The position numbers and the translations under genes were made by a program. This document shows, one piece after another, positions 8,286-17,460 of a stretch of DNA of 64,000 nt. Source of the stretch: an uncultured Opitutia bacterium (GTDB taxonomy: Bacteria; Verrucomicrobiota; Verrucomicrobiia; Opitutales; Opitutaceae); NCBI GenBank assembly GCA_903902745.1, contig CAIUWA010000007.1, positions 37,069-101,068 on the forward strand. Reading direction: 5' to 3'. Position 1 is the first letter of the stretch; each line of letters starts with the position of its first letter. Below the pieces are notes generated by a model. It searched no databases. It was not told the DNA's origin and saw only the letters and a list, made by a program, of their open reading frames with translations.

Positions 8286-9893
8286 TTAAAAAAAAGGCGT
8301 CTGCGTTTCCGCGGTGAACCGGGTGAGATTCGACAATTCATCCGCGACTTCCCGGTCGCTCCGGCAGCGCGGCATTTTATTCTGGCCGCCCCATTTGCCC
8401 TTCTGCCGCATCCAGTGCTCAAAGACCCCCGGAATGACCAGCCGCACCACGGGCATTTCCAAGCCGCCGCCCTTGCGCTTGGCCTCGTAGTCCTCGTTGT
8501 TCCGCTGGAGTTCGGCGTCGAGCTCGGGGGCCATGATGGGGCCGGTGGGGGTTTCGGCCGTACCAGGCTTGAGCTCGATCCACCATTCGTGGCGGCCGCG
8601 CTTCTGGCCGGTGAGCGAACTGGCGAACACCGGGGCGACATGGAAATTCACGATCTGCCAGCCATGGCGCTGGCAAACGCCGAAGAGCGCATCCGTGAGC
8701 TCCTTCTCGATGACATGCTCGCCGAACGCGCTGAGCTGGAGGTTGGTCCGGCCCACATAAATCAACCGGGGCGGCTCCGTGGAAATAAACCGCACCACGT
8801 CACCGATCACATAGCGTGAGAGCCCGGCGGGAGTGGTCAGCAGCAAGGCGTAGTCCACGCCGACCTGCACCTCCTCCAGCGGCACCACCTTGCCGCCGAG
8901 GCCCGCCAGCTTGGTGCCGTCAAAATCCTTCATCGGCAGGAACTCGAAGAAAATTCCCGCATCGGTCATCAACCTGAGGCCGAGGGCGCTGTCGGCGTCC
9001 TGGGCGGCGATGAAGGCCTCCGAGGCCGGGTAGACCTCGTGGAAATTCACCGTCGGGCCCAGCGCGGCGCGCAGTTCGTCCGCGAAGGGTGTGATGGGGA
9101 CGCCGCCATGCACGAGGCACTCCAGGTTGGGCCAGAGTTCCTGCAGGTGGTTCAACCGCGTCCGGTCGGAGTCGACCCGGAGGCGAATCTGCTCGGCGAG
9201 GATAAGGATCCAACTGGGAATGCCGGCGACCATGGTGATGTCGCGATTCCAGGTCCGCTCGACAATGGCGTCGATTTTAGCCGGCCAGTTGGACATTTGC
9301 GCGATCTGCGTGCCGGGTTCGTAAAGATGCTCCTCGACCCAGGAGGGCAGATTGAGCGCGGCGAGGCCGCTCAGGTCACCGCCATAGGCGACGAAGGGGG
9401 CCGACTCCGGCAGCGGGGCCAGGGTCGTCGATCCGCCCAGGAAAAGATGCCGCCCACGAAAAACCCCGGCATGGCCCGTGCGAGCGGCGTAATAGAGCAG
9501 AGAATCGAGGCCGGTCTGGCGGAAGTGCTCCATCATCTCCGCCGTGACTGGCAGATACTTGGTCCGGCCCGCAGTGGTGCCGGAGGACACGGCATAATAG
9601 GCGCACTGGCCGGGCCAGAGCACATCGGCTTCGCCGAGCTTCATCCGCTCGATGTAGGGCGCGAACTGCTCGTAAGTTTGGGGCGGCACTCGCTCGCGAA
9701 AGGCGGAGTATTTCATCCCCTTCTCCAAACCCGCCTTGTGTCCGTAGGTGGTGGCGGACATTCGGGCCATCAGGCGCCGCCAAATGCGGGTCTGAGCCGC
9801 CCCGGATTTTTGCGGACGCCGCAACCGGCGCGCCGCGCGCGCGGTCAAAAAATCCGCGCCGAGATAAAAAAGGCTTTTGGGCAGGGCCGGCAT
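8286..9893 (-). CDS. GH3-family acyl-adenylating protein
   Basis: A 535-residue member of the GH3 family, best known in plants for amidating hormone carboxylates with amino acids via an acyl-adenylate. ATP-binding motifs are visible: AVSSGTTAGRTKYLPVT (P-loop-like, about residue 105), a middle motif around EVYPASEAF, and YVIGDVVRF with the conserved Y-x-x-G-D. Bacterial homologues exist but substrates are largely unknown. An alpha/beta hydrolase gene lies 65 bases upstream on the same strand, suggesting a two-gene unit. Confidence 0.85.
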   Translation of the reverse strand: MPALPKSLFYLGADFLTARAARRLRRPQKSGAAQTRIWRRLMARMSATTYGHKAGLEKGMKYSAFRERVPPQTYEQFAPYIERMKLGEADVLWPGQCAYYAVSSGTTAGRTKYLPVTAEMMEHFRQTGLDSLLYYAARTGHAGVFRGRHLFLGGSTTLAPLPESAPFVAYGGDLSGLAALNLPSWVEEHLYEPGTQIAQMSNWPAKIDAIVERTWNRDITMVAGIPSWILILAEQIRLRVDSDRTRLNHLQELWPNLECLVHGGVPITPFADELRAALGPTVNFHEVYPASEAFIAAQDADSALGLRLMTDAGIFFEFLPMKDFDGTKLAGLGGKVVPLEEVQVGVDYALLLTTPAGLSRYVIGDVVRFISTEPPRLIYVGRTNLQLSAFGEHVIEKELTDALFGVCQRHGWQIVNFHVAPVFASSLTGQKRGRHEWWIELKPGTAETPTGPIMAPELDAELQRNNEDYEAKRKGGGLEMPVVRLVIPGVFEHWMRQKGKWGGQNKMPRCRSDREVADELSNLTRFTAETQTPFF

Positions 9894-9958
9894 GGGCGGT
9901 GCGCCGCGCCGGGCACCGGATCAAGGCAGCGCGGCGCAAGGTGGAGCGGCAAGCGAAT

Positions 9959-11068
9959 TCAGGCCCTGGCGCCGAGCTTACCCTTTTTTAGCCCCCGATA
10001 AAACGCCCGGATCGGTGGCAGAAAGTTAAAAACATGGAAAATCAGCGAGGCATGCTGCACCGGGGTTCCGCGGGGATTCGTGACCACCCGCACTGTTCCG
10101 TTCGAAAAATACGCGCGGGGCGCCCGTTCCAGTGCGAAGCGGGTGGGCGAATTTTCCGCCAGGGCCGAGGCCTCCTTCTCGGCGTAGAGAATCAGGGCCG
10201 GGGCGTCCGAAAGCGGCAGGTTTTCCGGTGAAAAATAGTCCGCCGGCGACGGCATCCCCTTCAGGGCCTGCACGCGTTCGCAGGCCCCGGCGGCATCGAT
10301 ACTCTGGATGGCATCCAGCACGCCGTGGCGCAGGCGCTCGAGCTCCCCGCGGGTCATCAAGGTGTGGAGCGACTCCTTGTTTTGCGCCCCGGCCTCGAAC
10401 ATCTTCCGGAAAACCGCCCGGGATTTCTCGATGCCCGCGTCGGTCACGGTGCCCTCGAAATACGGCTTGAGGGCCCGGCCCACGAGGGTGGTGGGTTTGT
10501 GCGTGCCCGGCTCGAGCAAATCCTCCGCGCAGGCCACCGGGCTGACCAGAATCATGCCGCCCAGGCCGTCCGGCCGGCCGGCGCGGCGCCGGCGGCGCAG
10601 CCACTCCAGCAACAGGCCACAGCCAAAGCTCACCGTGAACAGCACCGGCTGCTGGCCATGGAGCACGCGGAGTTCCTCCACCAGGTCGTCGAGCTGGGCA
10701 CAGAACAGGTCGACGGAAAAGCCGTGCCGCGAATAATTGAAGTAATAGAGGCTGCCAAACTTCAGCAGGCGGCCGCGCAGCAGATAAACCTGCTCGGTCG
10801 CATCGGGGACAAAGCCACCCATCACAATGGTCGGCACGCCTCCCTTGCGCTGCTCATGGAGCACGGTGGATTTCTGGCGGGGATGGGCCAGGCCGCTTTC
10901 CAGCACGGCTTCCTGGGCATGTCGCATGGTCGGCGAAAAGGGCAGCGGACGAGGCGGGCGCAGCTTGTAGCCGGCGGTCCGCACAAAAGTCCGGATCGAA
11001 AGTGCAGGCGGCCATTGGCTCATTTGAGCCAGCAAGTGCAGGGCGGGAGATAAACTGAGCTCAGGCAT
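9959..11068 (-). CDS. alpha/beta-hydrolase-fold protein next to GH3
   Basis: A 369-residue protein with an alpha/beta-hydrolase pattern: an early strand GVPTIVMGGFVPD, a nucleophile-elbow-like VSFGCG at about the middle, and ALILYAEKEAS near the acid position. The exact catalytic triad is not certain. The start at 11068 (MPELSLSP...) was chosen because upstream in-frame sequence overlaps the divergent pseudouridine synthase gene. It precedes the GH3 gene on the same strand, so it may hydrolyse or supply the substrate of that enzyme; this is inference. Confidence 0.75.
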   Translation of the reverse strand: MPELSLSPALHLLAQMSQWPPALSIRTFVRTAGYKLRPPRPLPFSPTMRHAQEAVLESGLAHPRQKSTVLHEQRKGGVPTIVMGGFVPDATEQVYLLRGRLLKFGSLYYFNYSRHGFSVDLFCAQLDDLVEELRVLHGQQPVLFTVSFGCGLLLEWLRRRRRAGRPDGLGGMILVSPVACAEDLLEPGTHKPTTLVGRALKPYFEGTVTDAGIEKSRAVFRKMFEAGAQNKESLHTLMTRGELERLRHGVLDAIQSIDAAGACERVQALKGMPSPADYFSPENLPLSDAPALILYAEKEASALAENSPTRFALERAPRAYFSNGTVRVVTNPRGTPVQHASLIFHVFNFLPPIRAFYRGLKKGKLGARA

Positions 11069-11215
11069 GGGGTTGACGGCGAGCAGTCTGGATAGTGGAG
11101 GCTGGCACAGGCAAAGGCAAATCAAGGCTGCCACGGAATATTCACCACGATGGCACGCCCATGTGACTTTTCCCTTTGCGTGCGGTTCCACCCCGGGAGA
11201 GAAAGGCTGCCGCGC

Positions 11216-12001
11216 ATGCCACTTCCCCCTGTCATCCATGAGGACGCCGCGCTCATTGCCTTCGACAAGCCCAGCGGGATGCTGGTGGCGCCTGATCGCT
11301 GGGACAAGACGCGCGAGAACCTGATGGGCCTGGTGCATGCCCGGCTCGGCCAGGGCGTCGCCAACGTCCACCGCCTGGATGCCGACACCAGCGGTTTGCT
11401 GCTGTGCGCGAAAACCAAGCCCGCGCTGGATTTCCTCAGCGGCCAGTTCCAGTCCAAGACCGTGGGGAAAAAATATCACGCGCTCGTCGTCGTGCTGCCC
11501 ACCGACGAGGCGATGAAGGTGGTGACGCCGGTCAGGGCGCCGGAAGGCGGCCTGCCCGCGGCGTTTACCGTGGACCTTGCGCTCGGGGAGGACGAAAGGC
11601 AGCCCGGCCGGATGCGCGTCTTCAAAAAACGCGGCGGCAAGGCCAGCCTGACGGAGTTCCGGGTACTGGAACAGCACGGGAGGTTTGCCTTCGTCGAGTG
11701 CCGGCCATTGACCGGGCGCACCCACCAGATCCGGGTTCATCTCGCCGCCGCGGGAGCTCCGGTCCTGAACGACCCGTTTTATGGCGATCCGGAAATCAAG
11801 CTCCTCCTGTCCGACCTGAAACGCCGCTACAAGGGCCGCGAGGAGGAAAAGCCGCTGATTGCCCGGCTGGCGCTGCATGCGAGCGAATTGACCATCACGC
11901 ATCCGGACACCCGCGAGCCGATCACCCTGCAGGCTCCCTTGCCACGCGAGTTCGAGGTGGCGCTGAAGTACCTGAGAAAATTTCCGGCGGGGCGCCGCTG
12001 A
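11216..12001 (+). CDS. RluA-family pseudouridine synthase
   Basis: Enzyme converting uridine to pseudouridine in rRNA or tRNA, 261 residues. The catalytic motif HRLDADTSG (52-60; Asp55) and the C-terminal RTHQIRVHLAAAG are clear. There is no N-terminal S4 domain, as in RluA/TruC types, so the exact target base cannot be assigned. I prefer the ATG at 11216, directly before the first strand; the upstream in-frame ATG at 11150 adds an unconserved tail. Confidence 0.88.
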   Translation: MPLPPVIHEDAALIAFDKPSGMLVAPDRWDKTRENLMGLVHARLGQGVANVHRLDADTSGLLLCAKTKPALDFLSGQFQSKTVGKKYHALVVVLPTDEAMKVVTPVRAPEGGLPAAFTVDLALGEDERQPGRMRVFKKRGGKASLTEFRVLEQHGRFAFVECRPLTGRTHQIRVHLAAAGAPVLNDPFYGDPEIKLLLSDLKRRYKGREEEKPLIARLALHASELTITHPDTREPITLQAPLPREFEVALKYLRKFPAGRR

Positions 12002-12007
12002 TCCAGC

Positions 12008-12763
12008 TCAGCCGTTGAGCCGGGCCAGCGCATCCCGGGCCCGCGTCTTGGCGGCTTCGTCGTGTTTCTCGCGCGAGGGCATGGCCAGCCCCTTTTCAAT
12101 ATTCTTGCGGGCCTGCTCCTTCTGTCCGGCTGCGAGATAGGCGAGGCCCAGCTCTAGCTGATGCTCCAGCTGGCCCGGCTCCAACGCCACGGCGCGCTGC
12201 AGATGCTCGATTCCCTGCTCCACGGTGGCAGCGGGCAGGCCGCCGTAGAAGAGCTTCACAAAAAAGCGCGCCCCGGCGCCGAGCGACGCAACCTCATAGT
12301 TCCAGCGGCCGACCAGATGGTGTGCCCAGGCATAGTCCGGGTCGAGGGCCAGCGCCCGGTCGGCCTCCTCCTTCACGAGCCGGGAATATCTCACCTTGTC
12401 ACGGGTGCCGCTGATCTCGGCGAGCTTCCCGTGGCAGACTGCAAGGGAAAGGGCGTTGACGGCACTCTTCGGATCGAGGTCGACCGAACGCTGGGCATAA
12501 GCGAGCGCGTTCTCAATGGACTTTAGTTTCTCTTCCTCGGTCGGGAGGTCGACCACCATGTCGGAATACTGGTGCGCGATTTTCTGGAGGATGAACGCGT
12601 CATTGGGGCGAACTTTGTCGGCGGCCAGAAAAAGTTGCAGCGCACCATGGGAATCGAGGCGAGCCTCGGCGGCGAGGGCGTCCTTCACGAGCAGGTCGGC
12701 ATCCGCGGCGGCCACGGCCAGAGGCAGGATAAGTCCGAGGAATAGCGGACGAATAAATTTCAT
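12008..12763 (-). CDS. exported TPR protein, RMDN-like
   Basis: A 251-residue protein with an N-terminal signal peptide (MKFIRPLFLGLILPLAVAAA) and TPR-type helical repeats. The stretch YAWAHHLVGRWNYEVASL followed by FYGGLPAAT resembles the RMDN (regulator of microtubule dynamics) family of TPR proteins, which is widespread in bacteria without a known role. A C-terminal TPR unit (about 185-240) is standard. The stop lies 10 bases after the following minus-strand gene, so it may be the last gene of the lipid-modification island. Confidence 0.8.
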   Translation of the reverse strand: MKFIRPLFLGLILPLAVAAADADLLVKDALAAEARLDSHGALQLFLAADKVRPNDAFILQKIAHQYSDMVVDLPTEEEKLKSIENALAYAQRSVDLDPKSAVNALSLAVCHGKLAEISGTRDKVRYSRLVKEEADRALALDPDYAWAHHLVGRWNYEVASLGAGARFFVKLFYGGLPAATVEQGIEHLQRAVALEPGQLEHQLELGLAYLAAGQKEQARKNIEKGLAMPSREKHDEAAKTRARDALARLNG

Positions 12764-12773
12764 GGCGGAGCCA

Positions 12774-13793
12774 TTATGCCGTCAGGGGCTTTTGAAAGAG
12801 GTAGTGGCTGACCAGCCACTCCTCGCCATGGTGATAGCCCCAGAGCTCTGCGCAACTCATGTAGAAAACACGCCAGTAGGCCCACCATTTCACCGCTTGG
12901 TCACGCCCGTAGGTGGCGGCGAAGAGGGGCATGATTTCAGCCCGATGGGCATCCATGTTTTTCAGCCAATGCTCCGCGGTCTGCTGATAGTGCCGGCCAT
13001 TGACCTTCCAGTCCGACACCAGCTTCAGGTCATCCTGAAACTGTGGGAGCAGGTCGTGGGCGGGCATCTGGCCGCCGGTGAAAAAATAGCGGCTCATCCA
13101 GTCGCCGGGGCCTTCCGCGACGAAGTGATAGGAGAAGCGGTGGTGGGTAAAAATATGGGTGAACAGCAGGCCGCCGGGCTTGAGCCAGCGGGCGATGTTC
13201 GCGAAGAGGCGCTGGTAATTCTTGAGGTGCTCGAACATCTCGACCGAGACGACCCGGTCGAACTGGCCGGGCGCGGTGTCAAAGGCGTTGATGTCACAGG
13301 TGATGATCCGGAGATTGGTGAGGCCGCGCCGGCGGGCTTCGCCGTCGATGTGCTCCTTCTGGGTCCGGGAGTTGGAGATGGCGGTGATCTGCGCGCGCGG
13401 AAACTTTTCCGCGTTATAAAGCGCAAGCGAGCCCCAGCCGCAGCCCAGCTCAAGGATGTGCTGGCCGTCGGCGAGCTGGGCCCGTTCGGCGTAAAGCGCG
13501 AGCATGTGCTCCTCGGCTTGGTCGAGGGTCTCGGCGCCGGTGAGATAAAGGCAGCCCGAGTATTTGAGGCGCCGACCGAGGCAGAGCTGATAGAATGGCG
13601 TCGGCACCTCGTAGTGCTGTTCGTTGGCGGCCGCGGTTTGCTCGGCGAGCGGGCGGGTCCGGAGATCAGCGACGTAAGCGGTGCGATCGTAGCGTGCGGC
13701 CTCGTCGCGGAGGCGCTGCGCGAGCAGGCGGCGGATCCCGACGCGGATCAGCCAGTCCGGCAGCAGGTTTTTTTCGAGCAGGGTATCGATCAT
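12774..13793 (-). CDS. SAM-dependent methyltransferase, coclaurine N-methyltransferase-like branch of the CFA family
   Basis: A 339-residue SAM methyltransferase. The SAM site reads ILELGCGWGSLALY, followed by ITAISNSRTQKEHI, VSVEMFEHLKNY, RYFFTGGQMP and WWAYWRVFYMSCAELWGY. This order and wording follow the plant coclaurine N-methyltransferase-like proteins more closely than E. coli cyclopropane synthase. Function here is unknown; its place in a lipid gene cluster favours a lipid or fatty-acyl substrate. ATG 13793 overlaps the DUF1295 stop (ATGA), indicating translational coupling. Confidence 0.82.
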   Translation of the reverse strand: MIDTLLEKNLLPDWLIRVGIRRLLAQRLRDEAARYDRTAYVADLRTRPLAEQTAAANEQHYEVPTPFYQLCLGRRLKYSGCLYLTGAETLDQAEEHMLALYAERAQLADGQHILELGCGWGSLALYNAEKFPRAQITAISNSRTQKEHIDGEARRRGLTNLRIITCDINAFDTAPGQFDRVVSVEMFEHLKNYQRLFANIARWLKPGGLLFTHIFTHHRFSYHFVAEGPGDWMSRYFFTGGQMPAHDLLPQFQDDLKLVSDWKVNGRHYQQTAEHWLKNMDAHRAEIMPLFAATYGRDQAVKWWAYWRVFYMSCAELWGYHHGEEWLVSHYLFQKPLTA

Positions 13794-14584
13794 GCGCGGG
13801 GCTTCCGGGGAAACCAGGGCACAAAGGCGCTCGTGGACTCCTGATATCGGCGATAGGCGTCGCCGCGGCTGCGCAGACTTTGTTCCTCGGTCATGGGTAT
13901 GCCTGTTACGCGCAGCAGCAGGTAAAGGATGCTGGCAGGGCCGATGACGGCGATCCAGCCCCCGGGTGACGCCAAGGCGAAGACAAAATAGGCCACCCAG
14001 ATGAGCCATTCAAAAAAATAGTTTGGGTGACGGCTGTAGCGCCACAGGCCGGTATCGCAGACACGGCCCTTCCGGGCCGGGTCGCGCTTGAAGGCGGCGA
14101 GCTGTCGGTCGGCGAGCGCCTCACCCGTGATGGCGACCAGCCACAGGACGGCACCGGCAATTTCGAGCGGGTGCAATCCGGGCGCGGGATTCAGGCTGGA
14201 GAGTAGAAAAGGCACGCCCAGCAGGACGACGGAGCCGGCCTGCATCTGGAAGAACCCGAACATCCGGGTGGTGAAGTTAGTGGCCCAGTCCCGGCGGAGC
14301 TGCTGGTAGCGTCCGTCCTCGACGGGATGATGGCCAAGCACCCGGATGCAAAGATGGGTGCCAAGGCGCAGGCTCCACAAGGTCACCATCGCCGCGATGA
14401 GCGCGCGCCGTGCGGGCCAGCCCGGGCCGAACAAGGCATAGAAAACAGCTAGCAGGCCGAAGGCATAGGACCAGGCGATGTCCACGATGCCATAGTTGTC
14501 CATGCGCCGAGCCACCGCATAAAGCCCCGCGAAGGCGACGCAGAGCGAACCGAGAGCGCAGAGGATCAGCAGGGTCGCACTCAT
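13790..14584 (-). CDS. DUF1295 membrane protein (steroid 5-alpha-reductase-like)
   Basis: A 264-residue integral membrane protein with about seven hydrophobic segments. The C-terminal signature GLWRYSRHPNYFFEWLIW and the final RYQESTSAFVPWFP place it in DUF1295, related to steroid 5-alpha reductases and isoprenylcysteine methyltransferases. Family members commonly sit beside CFA-type methyltransferases. It overlaps its neighbours on both sides by ATGA (starts 14584, ends 13790). A reductase acting on a membrane lipid is the likely role but is inferred. Confidence 0.88.
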   Translation of the reverse strand: MSATLLILCALGSLCVAFAGLYAVARRMDNYGIVDIAWSYAFGLLAVFYALFGPGWPARRALIAAMVTLWSLRLGTHLCIRVLGHHPVEDGRYQQLRRDWATNFTTRMFGFFQMQAGSVVLLGVPFLLSSLNPAPGLHPLEIAGAVLWLVAITGEALADRQLAAFKRDPARKGRVCDTGLWRYSRHPNYFFEWLIWVAYFVFALASPGGWIAVIGPASILYLLLRVTGIPMTEEQSLRSRGDAYRRYQESTSAFVPWFPRKPRA

Positions 14585-14988
14585 GACCGTGGCCAGCCGA
14601 GGGCAACGACGGCCACGCCCAATCCAGCCAGCGTGAGGCCAAGCGCACCGGGTCCGCTGCGCCGGGCAGTCAGCACGTCAGCCAGCCGGCCTTCGCGCGG
14701 CAAGTGGAAGAGCTCGTTGACGCAATAGGCGGACATGGCGATGTTCCCGAGCAGCATGATGGCGACAAACCACGCCAGCCGCGCGACCCAAGCCGTCTGC
14801 TTGTAGCAGACCCAGACAAAAAACGTCGTGAAGCCCCAATAGGCGTCAAACATCGTCGCGATAAACCACGGATGGGTGAACACCTCCCGTGGCACCGCGA
14901 AGAGCGGGCATTGCAAACTCGCCCAGGTCGTGACCCAGAGCATGGAGGCGATGACGACGATAAAAAGGCCGCGCAAAAAAAGAATCAT
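14581..14988 (-). CDS. DUF1475 small membrane protein
   Basis: A 135-residue protein with four predicted membrane segments. The N-terminal MWVTTWASLQCPLF-like region (residues about 15-30) and TMFDAYWGFTTFFVWVCYK match the DUF1475 pattern. The function is unknown. The ATG at 14988 was selected because the longer frame upstream is low-complexity, non-coding sequence. The stop overlaps the DUF1295 start by ATGA, so the two proteins are probably made together and may form a complex. Confidence 0.78.
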   Translation of the reverse strand: MILFLRGLFIVVIASMLWVTTWASLQCPLFAVPREVFTHPWFIATMFDAYWGFTTFFVWVCYKQTAWVARLAWFVAIMLLGNIAMSAYCVNELFHLPREGRLADVLTARRSGPGALGLTLAGLGVAVVALGWPRS

Positions 14989-15100
14989 ACTGGATCGGAG
15001 GAGAAAAACGGAGGAAAGAGGCCGGAGAACGGAGGAGGGTGGGGGTGTCGGTGAAATCGAAGCTTTGTATTTCTGCCGCGGCCTCGGACAAAACCTTGGG

Positions 15101-16402
15101 CTAGAACGCGAGGTTGTTGGCCCGCGTGTGCAGGGTTTGCACCACCGAAATGTTGCGGAGGGCGAACGCCGCTTCGCAGTAACCGAGATAATAGGTCCAT
15201 TTGCGGATGAACCGTTCGTCGAACCCAAGCGACCGCACCTGATCCACCCGGGCGCGGAAATTGTCGTGCCAGAGCTGCAGGGTGCGGGCGTAGTCCGGGC
15301 CGAAATCGTCGACGGTGTGCACCGAGAAACCACCGGCCCGGGTGAGGTGTTCGTTCACCCGGTTGAGGGAGAGCAGCAGCGACCCGGGAAAGATGTGCTT
15401 CTGGATAAAATCGATGCCCTTCCGGAACTGGCCGTAACGCGCATCGGGGCACGTGATGAACTGCAGCGCCAGCAAGCCGTCGCGCTTGAGCACGCGGTCG
15501 AGGACGGCGCAGAATTCCGGCAGGTAGCGGTGGCCGATGGCCTCCATCATCTCAATGGAGACAATCTTGTCGAACCGGCCGTCGAGATCCCGGTAATCGC
15601 GCAGCTGCACCTCCACTCGATCGGCAAGGCCGGCCGCGGCGATGCGCTGGCGGGCGAGGTCATGCTGCTCGCGGGAAATCGTGACCGTGGTCACGCGGCA
15701 GCCATAAGTCCGGGCGGCGTGCAGCGACCAGCCGCCCCAGCCGGTGCCGATCTCGAGCACATGGTCGGCGGGGGTGAGCCGGAGCCGGCGGCAAAGGGCG
15801 TCGTTCTTCTCGCGCTGCGCCTCCTCGAGAGTGAGATCCGGCCGGGTCCATTTCGCCGCCGAGTACATCATTGAAGGATCAAGGAAGAGGGCGAAGAAAT
15901 CGTTGGAGAGGTCGTAGTGCTCCCGGATGTTGCGCCGGGCATTGACGCGGGAATTGGGCCGGAGGAGATGGCCGAGGCGGTTGGCGAAACGCAGGCCGTT
16001 GAGCGCGAATGAGCGGGCCTTCTGCGAACCGGAGAGCATGGGCGCATCGTCGAGATTGAGGATGAACCACGCGATGACCGCGGTCAGGTTGGCCGTCTCC
16101 CAGTCGCCGTCGATGAAGGACTCGGCAAAGCCAATGTCCCCCGACAGCACGCATTTCCGGAAAAACACTTCGCGGCGCACCCTTATGTGCGCGGCGGCGG
16201 GGATGGCCAGCGGGAGCGGGCGGGCATGGGCATCAGCGTGGCTGCCGAAATCGCGCACAGCGCCATCGGGCAGCTCGATGCGAAGGTGGCCACGCTTCAT
16301 GCCGGCGAAGGCGTTGAGGGCCATTTCGCGCAAGAGGGAGGGCCGGGTGCGCTCGGCAAAGGCGGGGGCTGTGGTGGTGGAAAGCGAGGGTGGGAGGCTC
16401 AT
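15101..16402 (-). CDS. cyclopropane-fatty-acyl-phospholipid synthase family methyltransferase
   Basis: A 433-residue CFA-family enzyme. CFA synthases add a methylene from SAM to the double bond of membrane phospholipid acyl chains. The SAM motif VLEIGTGWGGWSLHA, TISREQHDLA, SIEMMEAIGH and the C-terminal WTYYLGYCEAAF are typical. Compared with E. coli Cfa the Cys of YSCAYW is Ala (YSAAKW) and the His of LHTIG is Gln (LQFIT), positions linked to the bicarbonate-binding site. This pattern suggests a distinct subfamily, perhaps making methylated rather than cyclopropane lipids. It shares its neighbourhood with DUF1365 and the FAD oxidoreductase. Confidence 0.88.
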   Translation of the reverse strand: MSLPPSLSTTTAPAFAERTRPSLLREMALNAFAGMKRGHLRIELPDGAVRDFGSHADAHARPLPLAIPAAAHIRVRREVFFRKCVLSGDIGFAESFIDGDWETANLTAVIAWFILNLDDAPMLSGSQKARSFALNGLRFANRLGHLLRPNSRVNARRNIREHYDLSNDFFALFLDPSMMYSAAKWTRPDLTLEEAQREKNDALCRRLRLTPADHVLEIGTGWGGWSLHAARTYGCRVTTVTISREQHDLARQRIAAAGLADRVEVQLRDYRDLDGRFDKIVSIEMMEAIGHRYLPEFCAVLDRVLKRDGLLALQFITCPDARYGQFRKGIDFIQKHIFPGSLLLSLNRVNEHLTRAGGFSVHTVDDFGPDYARTLQLWHDNFRARVDQVRSLGFDERFIRKWTYYLGYCEAAFALRNISVVQTLHTRANNLAF

Positions 16403-16407
16403 GGGTA

Positions 16408-17337
16408 TCAGAGTGTTTCCGCCTTCACGGCTGCGGGCGTGGTGCCGGACTGCTCAAGCCGAGGGGATCGGGCGATGGAGGCATGTGGACGATGGAGAGA
16501 CCTCTGGTCATGGGCGCGGGCGGCCTTGGCGAACCAGGGAACGCGTTTCAACCAGAGCAGGAGCGCATGCCAGTGGATCAGGGAGATGATACGAAGGGTG
16601 ATGAGCGGGTATTTCAGCGTAAACCACGCCAGCCGTGCATTGGTGAGTTCATGGCGCGAGCCCGTCAGCGTGCTGGTGAGCGTGCGGGTTGAGCCGGCAT
16701 AGTCGTCAATCTGGATGGAAAGCCGGTCACCGGGTGGATGCAGGATGAAGTCAAAATCCAGATTCACGTCCGAGTACGGGGAGACGTAAAAATATTTTGG
16801 CGTGCGCAGGCGGAACGCAGGGGATGGGGGACAGGCGACGGGCGAAGGGATGGCAGGGTGCACCAGGCATTCCGGCCCGAGGAAGAAGGGTTTCATTTCC
16901 TTGAACGTGTTGGTCACCTCGGCGACAGACGCGACAGGCACGCCGGAACGATCATAGCAAAAATAGAAGGAGACCGGGTTGAAGAGGTAGCCCAAAACCC
17001 GGGGCAGGGTGATGAGCACCACGCGCCCGCCGGACAGATCCACGCCGCGGGCGGCGAGAAAAGCCGTGACCCGCTCTTTCAGCGAGGCCGCGGGACTCGA
17101 CGGAGCCAGATCGGCCGGGCGCGGGCCATTGTGCACGGGTTCATGGGTGGGCAGATAGTCGCGGTCGCGGAAGGCGTAGGGGGCCGGCCGCCTGATCGAA
17201 AAAAATGCCAGCCGCTGCTGCAACCGGTCGAGTTCATCGAGATCGATGGCAAAAAGAAAGATGCGATACAGAAACCGGTGCGCCTTGGGGGCGAAGCGGT
17301 GGTGCATGACATGGCATTCGTAGAGGCAGGACTGCAT
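16408..17337 (-). CDS. DUF1365 protein
   Basis: A 309-residue protein of DUF1365. The conserved MHHRFAPKAHRFLYR start, LPRVLGYLFNPVSFYFCY, VTNTFKE and KYFYVSPY blocks are all present. The family is almost always found beside an FAD-dependent amine-oxidase-like protein and a CFA-type methyltransferase, as here, and is taken to act in unusual fatty-acid formation; no activity is established to my knowledge. The stop lies five bases upstream of the CFA-like gene, so they share a transcript. Confidence 0.9.
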   Translation of the reverse strand: MQSCLYECHVMHHRFAPKAHRFLYRIFLFAIDLDELDRLQQRLAFFSIRRPAPYAFRDRDYLPTHEPVHNGPRPADLAPSSPAASLKERVTAFLAARGVDLSGGRVVLITLPRVLGYLFNPVSFYFCYDRSGVPVASVAEVTNTFKEMKPFFLGPECLVHPAIPSPVACPPSPAFRLRTPKYFYVSPYSDVNLDFDFILHPPGDRLSIQIDDYAGSTRTLTSTLTGSRHELTNARLAWFTLKYPLITLRIISLIHWHALLLWLKRVPWFAKAARAHDQRSLHRPHASIARSPRLEQSGTTPAAVKAETL

Positions 17338-17460
17338 GCGTGGGCGGAAAGAGGGACAGCCTTGTTACGGGCGGAAGCACCGGATGGATGCGCCCCGAAG
17401 AAGTTATTGGCAGGAGGCTCACGCCGGGGGAAGTAAATCCCGGCGCTAAATCCCGGCGCC

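Noticed and set aside
9959..11902. Extending the alpha/beta hydrolase to a 647-residue protein from 11902
   Set aside because: The extra part is antisense to the RluA-type gene and lacks protein-like conservation; ATG 11068 is adequate.
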